Part shown: positions 34,637 to 42,952 of the stretch, piece after piece
Position numbering within the stretch: the first letter of the stretch is position 1
Layout: each line of letters starts with the position of its first letter
From: Oceanobacillus jordanicus
Lineage (GTDB): Bacteria; Bacillota; Bacilli; Bacillales; Amphibacillaceae
DNA: 64,000 bases
Reading direction: 5' to 3'
Assembly: GCF_022095695.1 (NCBI RefSeq)
Contig: NZ_JAIFZM010000001.1
Span: 372,001 to 436,000, forward strand
The notes under the pieces: model-generated
Seen by the model: the letters and a program-made list of their open reading frames with translations, nothing else
Told to the model about the DNA's origin: nothing
Database searches by the model: none
Made by a program: the position numbers and the translations under genes

Positions 34637-34660
34637 ACCTTGGTAATCCAAGGTTTTTTA
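34637..34660 (+). terminator. Intrinsic terminator after the small ORF
   Basis: ACCTTGG / CCAAGGT with a TAAT loop and a T6 run. Confidence 0.88.
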
Positions 34661-34775
34661 GTTTGGGAAAATACCCTCGACCGCTTGATATATAGACTAG
34701 CTTCGCTTTAGTTCTCTCAATGAGTAAGCTCGTGTTATAATATGCACGAATGAACCTAATGAAGGAGCGATGGTG

Positions 34776-35075
34776 ATGGCGGTTGCAAATGAAACCATCA
34801 TACAAAAGATGATGAAGGAATTACAGCAGGCGAAAGCAAATAAATATGATGATCGCATCGTGCAACAGCATGTACGAAGTGTAAGATTATTATGCGATTT
34901 ATTCCTTGAAGATGAGCAGACAACGCAGTCTGAAACAACAACAAAGATAGATGATATTTCAACTGAGGAACTAAAGGCAATGATGGGGAAAGATGCCACA
35001 GGGAAACAATCGAACAAGCAACATAATTTTCTTGACGATGATGAAGGGAACGGGGATTCCATCTTTGACTTTTAA
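34776..35075 (+). CDS. ywdI: YwdI-family protein
   Basis: A 99-residue cytosolic protein. The helical N-terminal half (ETIIQKMMKELQQAKANKYD, then VQQHVRSVRLLCDLFLED) fits the uncharacterised YwdI family, and the acidic tail ends FLDDDEGNGDSIFDF. AAGGAG is eight bases before ATG 34776, so the upstream ATG at 34770 is not used. The next gene, ywdK, starts 18 bases later, and gerQ follows in the same order as B. subtilis. Function is unknown. Confidence 0.82.
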   Translation: MAVANETIIQKMMKELQQAKANKYDDRIVQQHVRSVRLLCDLFLEDEQTTQSETTTKIDDISTEELKAMMGKDATGKQSNKQHNFLDDDEGNGDSIFDF

Positions 35076-35093
35076 TAGAGAGGGGCTACAATA

Positions 35094-35462
35094 ATGAAGT
35101 TATTTTTACTACTAGGTGTAATTAATGGGTTTTTAGCAGTCGCGCTTGGTGCTTTTGGAGCACATGGGCTTGAAGGAAGAATATCAGAGAAGGCCATAGC
35201 AACATGGGAAAAAGCAGTCACCTATCAAATGTTTCATACGATGGCATTGCTTGTAACGGGTTTGCTGATGGCTAAGTTCACAAGTGGTAGTCTTGTATGG
35301 GCAGGTTCCATGTTTTTTGCAGGAATTATTTTATTCTCTGGTAGTCTTTATATTTATTCCGTTACATCTATTAAGACGTTTGCCATGATTACGCCAATTG
35401 GTGGCGTGGCGTTTTTGATTGGCTGGGTGCTTATCGGTACAGCCGTTGCAAAATATTTATAG
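35094..35462 (+). CDS. ywdK: DUF423 membrane protein YwdK
   Basis: A 122-residue, four-helix membrane protein. The N-terminus LGVINGFLAVALGAFGAHGL and EKAVTYQMFHTMALLVTGLL are the DUF423 signature; TPIGGVAFLIGWVLIGTA is the last helix. Function is unknown. It is in an operon with ywdI, and its last bases overlap the 3' end of the convergent small membrane gene by six bases. Confidence 0.9.
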   Translation: MKLFLLLGVINGFLAVALGAFGAHGLEGRISEKAIATWEKAVTYQMFHTMALLVTGLLMAKFTSGSLVWAGSMFFAGIILFSGSLYIYSVTSIKTFAMITPIGGVAFLIGWVLIGTAVAKYL

Positions 35463-35708
35463 TTGAAAAAGCAGGTAGGTTGCAATAAGAAATATAAGGA
35501 AAGCGCGCAATGCATGCTTGGCCCCTTGAGCAGTTTGGTGAGATTGCCATTCAAGGAGTGCGGAACAACTAAAGCTAATAGTAACTAGGTACAGACTTGC
35601 TATTGTGAGAAATAGATAACCTTGAATAATGGAAATAAGACCGATGACCAGCGCAAGCGCAATGGTTAGCAGTTCGATGCGGATAATTTTTTCTAGCGGA
35701 TGCCGCAT
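35457..35708 (-). CDS. Small membrane protein (83 aa), unknown family
   Basis: A predicted three-helix protein: IELLTIALALVIGLISIIQG, YLFLTIASLYLVTISFSC, and HALRAFLIFLIATYLLFQL. The N-terminus MRHPLEKIIR and mid-loop EWQSHQTAQG are positively charged. The minus-strand ribosome site is AAGGGGTG before ATG 35708. The gene tail overlaps that of ywdK by six bases. No family recognised; the helix pattern and ribosome site support coding. Confidence 0.7.
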   Translation of the reverse strand: MRHPLEKIIRIELLTIALALVIGLISIIQGYLFLTIASLYLVTISFSCSALLEWQSHQTAQGAKHALRAFLIFLIATYLLFQL

Positions 35709-35746
35709 ATGATCACCCCTTTGCTTGGCAGTTGAATAATATTAGG

Positions 35747-35789
35747 AAAAAGGATGACCCAGGGATGCAGCTTCCCGGTCATCCTTTTT
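35747..35789. terminator. Bidirectional terminator downstream of gerQ
   Basis: AAAAAGGATGACC / GGTCATCCTTTTT with an inner GGGA..TCCC stem. The strand that serves gerQ ends in T5. Confidence 0.9.
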
Positions 35790-35826
35790 ATTAAATGTCG
35801 AAATCGCAGTCCAAATTATCAATCTG

Positions 35827-36300
35827 TTATCTTGGTGCATAAGAGGACATGGAAGAGTTATTACCATACGGATAAGAATAATTGATCTCTTCATCAAAAG
35901 TTACATAATCAAGGTAAACCATAAGTAGTAAATATCGTTTTCCTGATTGTGGATCACTCAAAATAATGTGATCTCTTCCTGCAGCTTCAATAATTCCCCT
36001 AAAGACTTTGGCATTCCATTGACTATTTCCTTCAAAGGTCATATAGACGGTTGCCTGCTTGCCACGATTTAGACGTAGAATATTTTCAATATAAGATTCT
36101 TGTAGTGGAAGCATACCTTGCTCAGATCCTGAAGGCATTTGCTGCTGTGTCTGCTGGGTTTGTTGGGGATATTGTTGGCGTGTGTTATAGACAGGATAAT
36201 ATGCTGGAGAGGCCGTTGGGTAATAATAATATGGGTAACTTGGATATTGATTTCCTTGTGGTAATTGCTGGTTTTCTTGATTTTCTTGACTTTCACTCAT
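35827..36300 (-). CDS. gerQ: Spore coat protein GerQ
   Basis: A 157-residue spore coat protein. The N-terminal third is a Gln/Tyr/Pro-rich tract (QYPSYPYYYYPTASPAYYPV, then QQYPQQTQQTQQQ). The conserved C-terminal core is LPLQESYIENILRLNRGKQA, RGIIEAAGRDHIILSDPQSG and YLDYVTFDEEINY. In B. subtilis GerQ is cross-linked by transglutaminase Tgl in the coat and is needed to localise the cortex hydrolase CwlJ. It shows that the organism sporulates. AGGAGGG precedes the ATG. The mother-cell sigma-E promoter expected from B. subtilis was not clearly found. Confidence 0.94.
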   Translation of the reverse strand: MSESQENQENQQLPQGNQYPSYPYYYYPTASPAYYPVYNTRQQYPQQTQQTQQQMPSGSEQGMLPLQESYIENILRLNRGKQATVYMTFEGNSQWNAKVFRGIIEAAGRDHIILSDPQSGKRYLLLMVYLDYVTFDEEINYSYPYGNNSSMSSYAPR

Positions 36301-36597
36301 GTAAATCCCTCCTAATAATTACTTCTATTTTCAAGGCCACATCACCGGAAGACTTGTAGTCGATCCATTGCTGGCATTACGGTGTGCCTTAAAACGTCCT
36401 ACATTCCATCAACTGCTGGGTGGACAGTTATTATCCGATAGGCATTCCTCATTTCCGCAAAATCTTGGTGCAAAACTCACTATTAATAGATATGTAGGAA
36501 AGTAGGCAGATATGCAAAAAGAAATAGATGTGAAAATAAAAGAAAGGGGGCTGCCTGATCGACTTATCGACTTCTAGGCAGCCCCTTTTCAAACTAA
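36301..36597. other. Interval between gerQ and hemQ
   Basis: Nearly 300 bases with only the hemQ terminator at its right end and the gerQ promoter region at the left. A 21-codon frame from 36511 overlaps the terminator and is not credible. Confidence 0.5.
36543..36588 (-). terminator. Intrinsic terminator of hemQ
   Basis: AAAGGGG-CTGCCT / AGGCAGCCCCTTT; T-rich run on the minus strand. Confidence 0.88.
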
Positions 36598-37347
36598 TTA
36601 TATGGAAAGATAGGTCCGAAGATGCTCTTTTGGAAGATGGTTTCCTACAAAGAATTCACCAAATTCCCCGTATTTGGAGCTCACTTCATCAAAGCGCATT
36701 TCATACACGATTTTCTTGAACTCAAGTGGTTCGTGTGCAAATAGGGTAACGCCCCACTCCCAGTCATCAAGGCCGATTGAGCCTGTAATGATCTGCTTCA
36801 CTTTACCTGCATATTTACGTCCTGTCTTGCTATGTTCATAAAGCATTTTAGCCCGAACATTTTTTTCTAATGTATACCAGTTCTCATCACCTTGGCGTCT
36901 TCTATCCATTGGGTAAAAACAAATATATTCCCATTTAGGAAGGATAGGCTTAAGACGTGCTTGCGTTTCAGGTAATGTTTCTGGATCAATCCCGTCTTTA
37001 GACTCACGGTATTTAGAAAGCTCTACAACAGATACGTAAGAATGGGCTGGTAGCAAAAACTCACCCATTTTAGATTTGCTAAGCTCTGTTTCCATTTCAG
37101 AAAGCTCATCCATAGTGGGGCGAAGGAACATAAACATGAGATCAGCTTTTTGACCAAGTACTTTATATAGAACCTGACTGCCGTCTTTCGCCTCTTCTAC
37201 AGCTTCCCATTTATCAAGTAATTTGTGAAGGCTGTCGATTGCTTGTTTTCGTTCTTCTTCTGTAGCCAGTTTCCATGCATTCCAATCAATGGAACGTAAG
37301 TCATGCAAACTATACCAGCCATCCATGGTTTCTACTGCTTCGACCAT
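36598..37347 (-). CDS. hemQ: Coproheme decarboxylase HemQ
   Basis: A 249-residue chlorite-dismutase-fold enzyme, last step of the coproporphyrin-dependent haem pathway of Gram-positive bacteria: coproheme III to haem b with H2O2. Family blocks: [16 protein letters not shown] (about 10-25), [18 protein letters not shown] (about 145-162), [20 protein letters not shown] (about 170-189, containing the proximal His) and [18 protein letters not shown]. The product feeds the cytochrome oxidase at 31-34 kb. It is a single gene upstream of the divergent pta, the same neighbour as in B. subtilis. Confidence 0.95.
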   Translation of the reverse strand: MVEAVETMDGWYSLHDLRSIDWNAWKLATEEERKQAIDSLHKLLDKWEAVEEAKDGSQVLYKVLGQKADLMFMFLRPTMDELSEMETELSKSKMGEFLLPAHSYVSVVELSKYRESKDGIDPETLPETQARLKPILPKWEYICFYPMDRRRQGDENWYTLEKNVRAKMLYEHSKTGRKYAGKVKQIITGSIGLDDWEWGVTLFAHEPLEFKKIVYEMRFDEVSSKYGEFGEFFVGNHLPKEHLRTYLSI

Positions 37348-37573
37348 ATTTATCTCTCCTTAAATTTATAAATGTTATGTGTATGTTTTTACTATAGCAT
37401 AATTAGGGAATGATATTCATGACATAGATTGTGTATGAGATGACGAATTCCCCTGAAATTTGATATATTGTCATAGGTCTGTCAAAAAAGTCTCCGTCAA
37501 CGGGAGCAATTTCTTTGATTTACTATGCAAATCATCTAGAATTTAACTATAAGCAATCAGGAGGTTAAGAAAC

Positions 37574-38548
37574 ATGAGTCAATTATTTGATCAATTAAAA
37601 GAAAGAATCTCTTCAAACAACAAAAGCATTGTGTTCCCAGAAGGCACAGATGAGCGAATTCTTACAGCTGCTAGCCAACTAGGAGCGGAAGGCGTATTGA
37701 AGCCCATCTTAATTGGAGAGCGCGCAGCTGTGAAGCAAAAGGCAGAAGAAGCTGGAGTGGACGTGTCTACTTCTACTATTATCGACCCAAATGATTTTCC
37801 GGAATTCGATCTAATGGTGGAAACTTTTGTCGAAAGACGTAAAGGTAAGGCAACCAAAGAAGATGCACAAAAGATTCTGCTTGATGAAAATTATTTTGGT
37901 ACGATGCTCGTTTATATGAACCAGGCAGATGGCCTTGTTAGTGGTGCTGCACACTCAACAGCAGATACGGTACGTCCAGCACTTCAAATCATCAAAACGA
38001 AGGAAGGTATCAAAAAAACTTCCGGTGTGTTCATTATGGTTCGCGATGACGAGAAATATGTATTCGCAGACTGTGCAATTAACATTACCCCAGACAGCCA
38101 AGACCTTGCTGAAATTGCTGTAGAGAGTGCGGAAACTGCAAAGCTATTTGACGTTGATCCACGCGTTGCAATGCTAAGCTTTTCAACAAAAGGATCAGCT
38201 AAGTCTCCCGAAACAGAAAAGGTAACAGAGGCTTTACAAGTTGCTAAGGAAAAAAACCCATCTCTTGTAATTGATGGTGAATTCCAATTTGATGCTGCAT
38301 TTGTTCCAAGCGTTGCAAGCAAAAAAGCGCCTGATGCAGAAATTCAAGGGGATGCTAATGTATTTGTATTCCCAAGTCTAGAAGCAGGGAACATTGGTTA
38401 CAAAATTGCCCAGCGTCTTGGTGGCATGGAAGCAGTTGGACCAATCCTTCAAGGACTGAACAAACCTGTAAATGACTTATCACGTGGTTGTAGTTCTGAT
38501 GACGTGTACAAGCTAGCGTTAATCACTGCAGCACAAGCAGCTGAGTAA
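37574..38548 (+). CDS. pta: Phosphate acetyltransferase
   Basis: A 324-residue Pta converting acetyl-CoA + Pi to acetyl phosphate + CoA, the first step of overflow to acetate. Sequence features include SIVFPEGTDERILTAASQLG (about 19-38), MLVYMNQADGLVSGAAHSTA (about 113-132), VAMLSFSTKGSAKSPE (about 199-214) and FVFPSLEAGNIGYKIAQRLG (about 272-291), all in the catalytic PTA_PTB fold. AGGAGG precedes the ATG. It has the short Bacillus form without the extra N-terminal domain. Single gene with a terminator. Confidence 0.96.
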   Translation: MSQLFDQLKERISSNNKSIVFPEGTDERILTAASQLGAEGVLKPILIGERAAVKQKAEEAGVDVSTSTIIDPNDFPEFDLMVETFVERRKGKATKEDAQKILLDENYFGTMLVYMNQADGLVSGAAHSTADTVRPALQIIKTKEGIKKTSGVFIMVRDDEKYVFADCAINITPDSQDLAEIAVESAETAKLFDVDPRVAMLSFSTKGSAKSPETEKVTEALQVAKEKNPSLVIDGEFQFDAAFVPSVASKKAPDAEIQGDANVFVFPSLEAGNIGYKIAQRLGGMEAVGPILQGLNKPVNDLSRGCSSDDVYKLALITAAQAAE

Positions 38549-38570
38549 TAAATAGCTAAAATAAATAAAG

Positions 38571-38614
38571 CAGAACAGATTCGGAGCATATGCTTCGACC
38601 TGTTCTGTTTTTTT
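38571..38614 (+). terminator. Intrinsic terminator of pta
   Basis: CAGAACAG / CTGTTCTG with an inner CGGAGCATATGCTTCG stem, then T7. Confidence 0.92.
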
Positions 38615-38637
38615 GTTATCCACTAAGGTTCCTAATG

Positions 38638-39363
38638 TTAGTATGCTGATTTTTCCCAATCCACTTCCATTTCCTCAAGCATCTCATAAATAGGATTTTC
38701 ACCAACGATTTCGTAGGTTGTGTAGCCGATGTTGATCAACTTCTCACTAACATCAATATAATAAATAGGTTGATTTTGCATGTTTAAACTATAAATCTCA
38801 TCCCAGTCTACATTAACCTCTAGACTTTCGCGAACCTCTAGGGTAAACAGCGTATTAAACAAACGATTGATCAAGTTTGAATCCTCTATAGTAATCATCC
38901 GTTCATTTGACCTATCCCCGTTCCACATATAGTTTTCAATCTCCAGTTGTTCGATCGTTCTAGGATCGAATAGTTCTTCATCTTGTACGACTTCCTCAAT
39001 AGAAATAATTCGTTGTGTAATATAAAGAATGCTGGTAAAGATAATAGCAAATCCAATCATACGGACAAAATGGAAAATATATTGTTTTTCTTCTTGGGCA
39101 TATTTATATTCAACAAGAGATTGGTACCCGGTATAGAATATGGAAGCGCCCATTGCTATTAACAACGTTAATTGCAAGGTAGAATAAATGAATAAAAGAG
39201 TTACAATCATGATAAGCAGGAATAAAAAAATGCGCTTTATAATTTTTTGTCTGTGGTCGATAGGTTGTTTCTCTTCTTCGATATTGTAATGTTGTCGAAT
39301 CAGATAATTCGCGAGCTGTGTTCCTAACAAAATAAAAGTGCTGAAAATGGAGATTCCAGACAC
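38638..39363 (-). CDS. Membrane protein of unknown family (241 aa)
   Basis: Four predicted helices in the N-terminal half (IFSTFILLGTQLANYLI; RIFLFLLIMIVTLLFIYST; LTLLIAMGASIFYTGYQSLV; MIGFAIIFTSILYITQRII), then an acidic soluble C-terminal domain of about 115 residues (VDWDEIYSLNMQNQPIYYID, YEMLEEMEVDWEKSAY). Start GTG 39363 behind AAGGGGGGAG. I do not recognise a named family. A catabolite-response-like site is 22 bases upstream. Single gene, between pta and lipL where B. subtilis has other ywf genes. Confidence 0.78.
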   Translation of the reverse strand: MSGISIFSTFILLGTQLANYLIRQHYNIEEEKQPIDHRQKIIKRIFLFLLIMIVTLLFIYSTLQLTLLIAMGASIFYTGYQSLVEYKYAQEEKQYIFHFVRMIGFAIIFTSILYITQRIISIEEVVQDEELFDPRTIEQLEIENYMWNGDRSNERMITIEDSNLINRLFNTLFTLEVRESLEVNVDWDEIYSLNMQNQPIYYIDVSEKLINIGYTTYEIVGENPIYEMLEEMEVDWEKSAY

Positions 39364-39384
39364 GAATACTCTCCCCCCTTGAAG

Positions 39385-39398
39385 TGAAAGCGACTACA
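39385..39398 (+). promoter_or_regulatory. Candidate CcpA cre site
   Basis: TGAAAGCGACTACA matches TGWNANCGNTNWCA at every fixed position except one (C for T). It lies just upstream of the ribosome site of the leftward membrane protein gene. Chance matches at this stringency are possible. Confidence 0.3.
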
Positions 39399-39470
39399 AT
39401 TCTTTTCTCTTATCCTAACATATCAAAGCCACGGATTGTGCCATACTTTGGGAGGGAAATGTTTTTCGTC

Positions 39471-39540
39471 ATAAAGTGAAACTTCAATCAGTGGGGGTTT
39501 TCGTTCTTCCCCTACTGATTGGTAGTTGCACCGGGATAAA
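39471..39540 (-). repeat. Structured dispersed repeat family A, copy 4 (internal deletion)
   Basis: On the minus strand: TTTATCCCGGTGCAAC joined directly to TACCAATCAGTAGGGG, hairpin 2, and GAAGTTTCACTTTAT. The whole of hairpin 1 is missing while both termini are intact. Confidence 0.85.
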
Positions 39541-39589
39541 AAAACCTACCTTAACCCGTTATGGTCGAAGTAGGATAGAATAATGCCAT

Positions 39590-40432
39590 CTATTGAATTT
39601 TTTCATTGCGTTTGTGCATTTGTTTTAATCTCTTTTCAAAATGGGATATCTCTACATCCGAGAAATCCATCGTCACAACATTCTCTGAGAAAACTGCCAA
39701 TGCTTGGGTGACACGTTGCTTCATATCCTGAACCGTCAAATCAATTCCGAGTAGTTCAGAAAGGGAACCCATTACACTTGGGTCGACATTTGGGTAACTA
39801 AAGGAAGTCTTCTCATTCTTTTTACCAATTTCATAAAATTGCTGAATCAGTGTTGCGCGTTCCTTACTGTTTCCTTCTACATCTAAGTAAATTTGAATGG
39901 CGGCGCCGTCCTTCACACGCCTTTGTGATATACCAGCAAACTTTCTGCCGTTTATACTTAAATCATAGTCTCCAGGACAATAGGATTGTACAATCTCATA
40001 AGCTTCAATAGCGTCTGTCAGATCATGTAGCATATACTGAACAAAGCTTACCATGGCTTCATAGCAGTCTTGAATGGAGAGTTGCTTTACACCCGGAAGT
40101 ATTAAGGAAATGTTTAATACGCCTTTATCTAGGGCGACAGCAAGTCCTCCCGAATTCCGGATCACGACTTGTTTTTTAGCCTGTTGAAGAAATGCAATAC
40201 CCTCGTCTATATAGGGTAGCTTTCCATCGGGTATCCCTAGGACAATTGTTTCATCATGTACCCATAGTCGAACAGCAGGTGGTGACTGCTCGTCGCTTAC
40301 CGATAGTGCCAACGCATCATCGATAGCAAAGGAGGTCATTGCAGTATATGGTTCACCATGAAAGGTTGGTTGATTAGAATGGTCAATATAACGGAATGTT
40401 TGATGTCGGATAATATCTTTCCAATTTTTCAT
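39590..40432 (-). CDS. lipL: Octanoyl-[GcvH]:protein N-octanoyltransferase LipL
   Basis: A 280-residue lipoate-ligase-fold amidotransferase that moves octanoate from GcvH to E2 subunits of 2-oxoacid dehydrogenases. The catalytic Cys152 and Lys164 are in SYCPGDYDLSINGRKFAGIS; the substrate-binding RNSGGLAVALDKGVLNISL is at about 92-110. Size matches B. subtilis LipL (281). The track of upstream codons to 40477 has no ribosome site; AAAGGAG is five bases before ATG 40432. It sits just after hemQ-pta and before ywfO, the B. subtilis order. Confidence 0.93.
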   Translation of the reverse strand: MKNWKDIIRHQTFRYIDHSNQPTFHGEPYTAMTSFAIDDALALSVSDEQSPPAVRLWVHDETIVLGIPDGKLPYIDEGIAFLQQAKKQVVIRNSGGLAVALDKGVLNISLILPGVKQLSIQDCYEAMVSFVQYMLHDLTDAIEAYEIVQSYCPGDYDLSINGRKFAGISQRRVKDGAAIQIYLDVEGNSKERATLIQQFYEIGKKNEKTSFSYPNVDPSVMGSLSELLGIDLTVQDMKQRVTQALAVFSENVVTMDFSDVEISHFEKRLKQMHKRNEKIQ

Positions 40433-40550
40433 AAGTACTCCTTTACCGTTTAGGCTTTCTTTAAGAATTAGAAACATCTCTTTTTTATCATGCTTATCTA
40501 TTATATAATAATACTATTATAAGAACGAACAGAAACGGGTTGTAAAATAA

Positions 40551-41879
40551 ATGGCATATAAAGACGAGCAATTGATAGAAGAAAAAGTTTTTAAAGACCC
40601 TGTACATAGATATGTCCATGTGAAGGATCGGGTGATTTGGGACTTGATTGCAGCTCCAGAGTTTCAAAGACTGCGCAGAATCAAGCAGCTCGGCACAACA
40701 AATTATACCTTTCATGGCGCAGAACATAGTCGCTTCAACCATTCTCTTGGTGTTTATGAGATTGTACGAAGAATTATTTATAACTTCCAAGGGAGAGAGC
40801 ATTGGAATAATGACGAGCGATTGCTATGTCTTTGCGCAGCCTTACTTCATGACTTAGGACACGGGCCTTTTTCCCATTCCTTTGAAAAAGTGTTTAAGCT
40901 TGATCACGAGGAATATACGCAAAAAATCATTTTGGGAGAAACAAAGGTTCACGAGATTCTGGAACAGGTTGAGGAAGGCTTCGCTCAAAAAGTGGCGGAT
41001 GTCATTGCCAAGACGTATCAAAATAAGCTTGTCGTTAGCCTGATTTCAAGTCAGATCGATGCAGACAGAATGGATTACTTGCAACGAGATGCCTATTTTA
41101 CGGGCGTAAGCTACGGCCACTTTGATATGGAACGGATTTTAAGGGTCATGCGACCAATAGAGGATCAGGTTGTCATAAAAGCGACGGGGATGCATGCAGT
41201 AGAAGATTACATTATGAGTAGATACCAAATGTATTGGCAGGTGTACTTCCACCCTGTGACAAGAAGTGCAGAGGTTATCCTTACAAAAATTCTTCATCGT
41301 GCTAAATATCTGTATGAAACAAAGGAATTTGACTTCAAACTGAAGCCGACTCACTTTATTTCCTTTTTCACAGGTGACGTGAAATTAGATGAGTACCTAA
41401 AGCTTGATGAGGGTATCGTATCGTATTATTTCCAGCTTTGGCAGGAAGAAGATGACGAGATTTTACGTGACCTTTGTGAGCGGTTTATGAACAGAAGATT
41501 ATTTAAGTATGTTGAGTTCAATCCAAATCTACAAATGGCGGAATGGATGGAGCTCTATAGGCTATTTTCTGATGCAGGAATTGATCCAGAATACTATCTT
41601 GTTGTCGATTCTTCATCTGATTTACCATATGATTTCTATCGTCCAGGAGAAGAGGAAGAACGACTGCCTATCCATTTACTTATGCCAAATGGTGATTTAA
41701 AGGAACTTTCACGCCACTCAGACATTGTGGAATCCATTTCAGGTAAAAAAAGAACCGATCATAAATTATATTTCCCGAAGGATTTACTTGAAAGTCTGCC
41801 TGACGAGGAAAAGAAAACACGGATAAAGGAAATTTTATACGGGCAAGGGGAGTTAATAGATGCTAACGAATCACGCTAA
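40551..41879 (+). CDS. ywfO: HD-domain phosphohydrolase YwfO
   Basis: A 442-residue HD-superfamily protein. The metal-binding residues are visible: His64 in SRFNHSLGVYEI and His100-Asp101 in ALLHDLGHGPFSHSFEKVF, with a third Asp expected in SSQIDADRMDYLQRDAYF (about 167-184). Relatives hydrolyse nucleotides, dNTPs in the SAMHD1-like branch; the B. subtilis protein's substrate is not settled to my knowledge. The ribosome site is weak (AACGGGTTG). The last 20 bases overlap ywgA, so the two are probably coupled. Confidence 0.92.
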   Translation: MAYKDEQLIEEKVFKDPVHRYVHVKDRVIWDLIAAPEFQRLRRIKQLGTTNYTFHGAEHSRFNHSLGVYEIVRRIIYNFQGREHWNNDERLLCLCAALLHDLGHGPFSHSFEKVFKLDHEEYTQKIILGETKVHEILEQVEEGFAQKVADVIAKTYQNKLVVSLISSQIDADRMDYLQRDAYFTGVSYGHFDMERILRVMRPIEDQVVIKATGMHAVEDYIMSRYQMYWQVYFHPVTRSAEVILTKILHRAKYLYETKEFDFKLKPTHFISFFTGDVKLDEYLKLDEGIVSYYFQLWQEEDDEILRDLCERFMNRRLFKYVEFNPNLQMAEWMELYRLFSDAGIDPEYYLVVDSSSDLPYDFYRPGEEEERLPIHLLMPNGDLKELSRHSDIVESISGKKRTDHKLYFPKDLLESLPDEEKKTRIKEILYGQGELIDANESR

Positions 41880-42363
41880 ATTAATGCAGTTTTTTTCTGT
41901 AGCAAACGAGGTAACAGGCCGTAAAAAGCTTCAGAAAATGATATATATTCTGCAGAAGTGCAAGCTGCCGTTTGAGGAGAAATTCCAGTTCCATTTCTAC
42001 GGACCTTATTCAGAGGAATTAACATTACGTGTGGAAGAGCTTTGTAATCTGCATTTCATCCAAGAGGAAAAGGAAGATAAGAGCAATTATTATCAATATC
42101 GTTACTCTATAACAGATGACGGCCAGTCTTTCTTAGATCAATTTGCTATGGATATGCCTGGTTTGGGGAATAAAATAGCGATGCTAAAAGGTAAAAGTTC
42201 TCGCTTCTTAGAACTTGTGGCGACAATGCTTTATTTTGATGATTTACCACTTGAAGAAAACATCCAGAAAGTGCATACTGTGAAGCCGAAGCAAAAATAT
42301 ACCGATGATGAGATAGAAGAGGCCATTACGTTTATTGCCTCTATAAGTGATGAAAACAGTTAA
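41860..42363 (+). CDS. ywgA: YwgA-family protein
   Basis: A 167-residue cytosolic protein. The opening HAKLMQFFSVANEVTGRKKLQKMIY and FHFYGPYSEELTLRVEELCN form a winged-helix-like block reminiscent of transcription factors and antitoxins of the Panacea/SocA group (RKKLQKMIYILQK). That similarity is inference. GGGGAG within ywfO is spaced for ATG 41860. The same ywfO-ywgA-ywhD order exists in B. subtilis. Exact function unknown. Confidence 0.88.
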   Translation: MLTNHAKLMQFFSVANEVTGRKKLQKMIYILQKCKLPFEEKFQFHFYGPYSEELTLRVEELCNLHFIQEEKEDKSNYYQYRYSITDDGQSFLDQFAMDMPGLGNKIAMLKGKSSRFLELVATMLYFDDLPLEENIQKVHTVKPKQKYTDDEIEEAITFIASISDENS

Positions 42364-42426
42364 GATGAAACAACGCTTTAGCTGTGCTAAAATGGGATTC
42401 AAGAGTGAAAAAGGAGGATTCCAGAA

Positions 42427-42948
42427 ATGAGTTCTGATAACTCTTCAAACAAGAAGAAACCAAATGCTTTTACTATTATAAAGGACGATTCAACAGACGG
42501 ACATGGTGGTTATGGCGCCGGCACGATCAGTTTGGAAAATATGTCACCTGTTATTGTGGACCCTAACGAGAAGAAAGCTTATGTCGACATGGGGGCAATG
42601 CATGGACGAAGTGATATTGAACGTCGTGTTAAATTCTTGCCGAACAAGGAAGAAGTCCCGAATGGATTACTTTACTGGATTGTTTGGGTAAATGTAGAGC
42701 GTAACGAAAACGGAACCTATTATGCTGGTGTCGCAGGTAGTGAAATTAGGGTGGACCGTCCAATTAAGCGAGCATACAAATCTATGCCAGAGCACGTTAC
42801 TCATATGGATAAGTCCTTAAAAGGTAAAATTATTTTAGAGCATATGGATGAAGAATCTAAAAAGCTTCTAAAGGATTTCCTAGTTGAATTTGATCCTGAA
42901 ATGTGGGCTAATTCTACTGATGAATTAAAAGAAGTGCTTTCGGTTTAA
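42427..42948 (+). CDS. ywhD: YwhD-family protein
   Basis: A 173-residue soluble protein matching the Bacillus YwhD family in length and context. Recognisable stretches: KPNAFTIIKDDSTDGHGGYG (about 11-30), LENMSPVIVDPNEKKAYVDM, LLYWIVWVNVERNENGTYYAG and MPEHVTHMDKSLKGKIILEH. No catalytic motif, signal or helix bundle seen. AAAGGAGG precedes the ATG. Function unknown; transcribed from its own or the ywfO promoter. Confidence 0.92.
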   Translation: MSSDNSSNKKKPNAFTIIKDDSTDGHGGYGAGTISLENMSPVIVDPNEKKAYVDMGAMHGRSDIERRVKFLPNKEEVPNGLLYWIVWVNVERNENGTYYAGVAGSEIRVDRPIKRAYKSMPEHVTHMDKSLKGKIILEHMDEESKKLLKDFLVEFDPEMWANSTDELKEVLSV

Positions 42949-42952
42949 AGAC

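Noticed and set aside
36511-36576. 21-codon ORF between gerQ and hemQ
   Set aside because: It ends inside the hemQ terminator stem and has only a marginal ribosome site.
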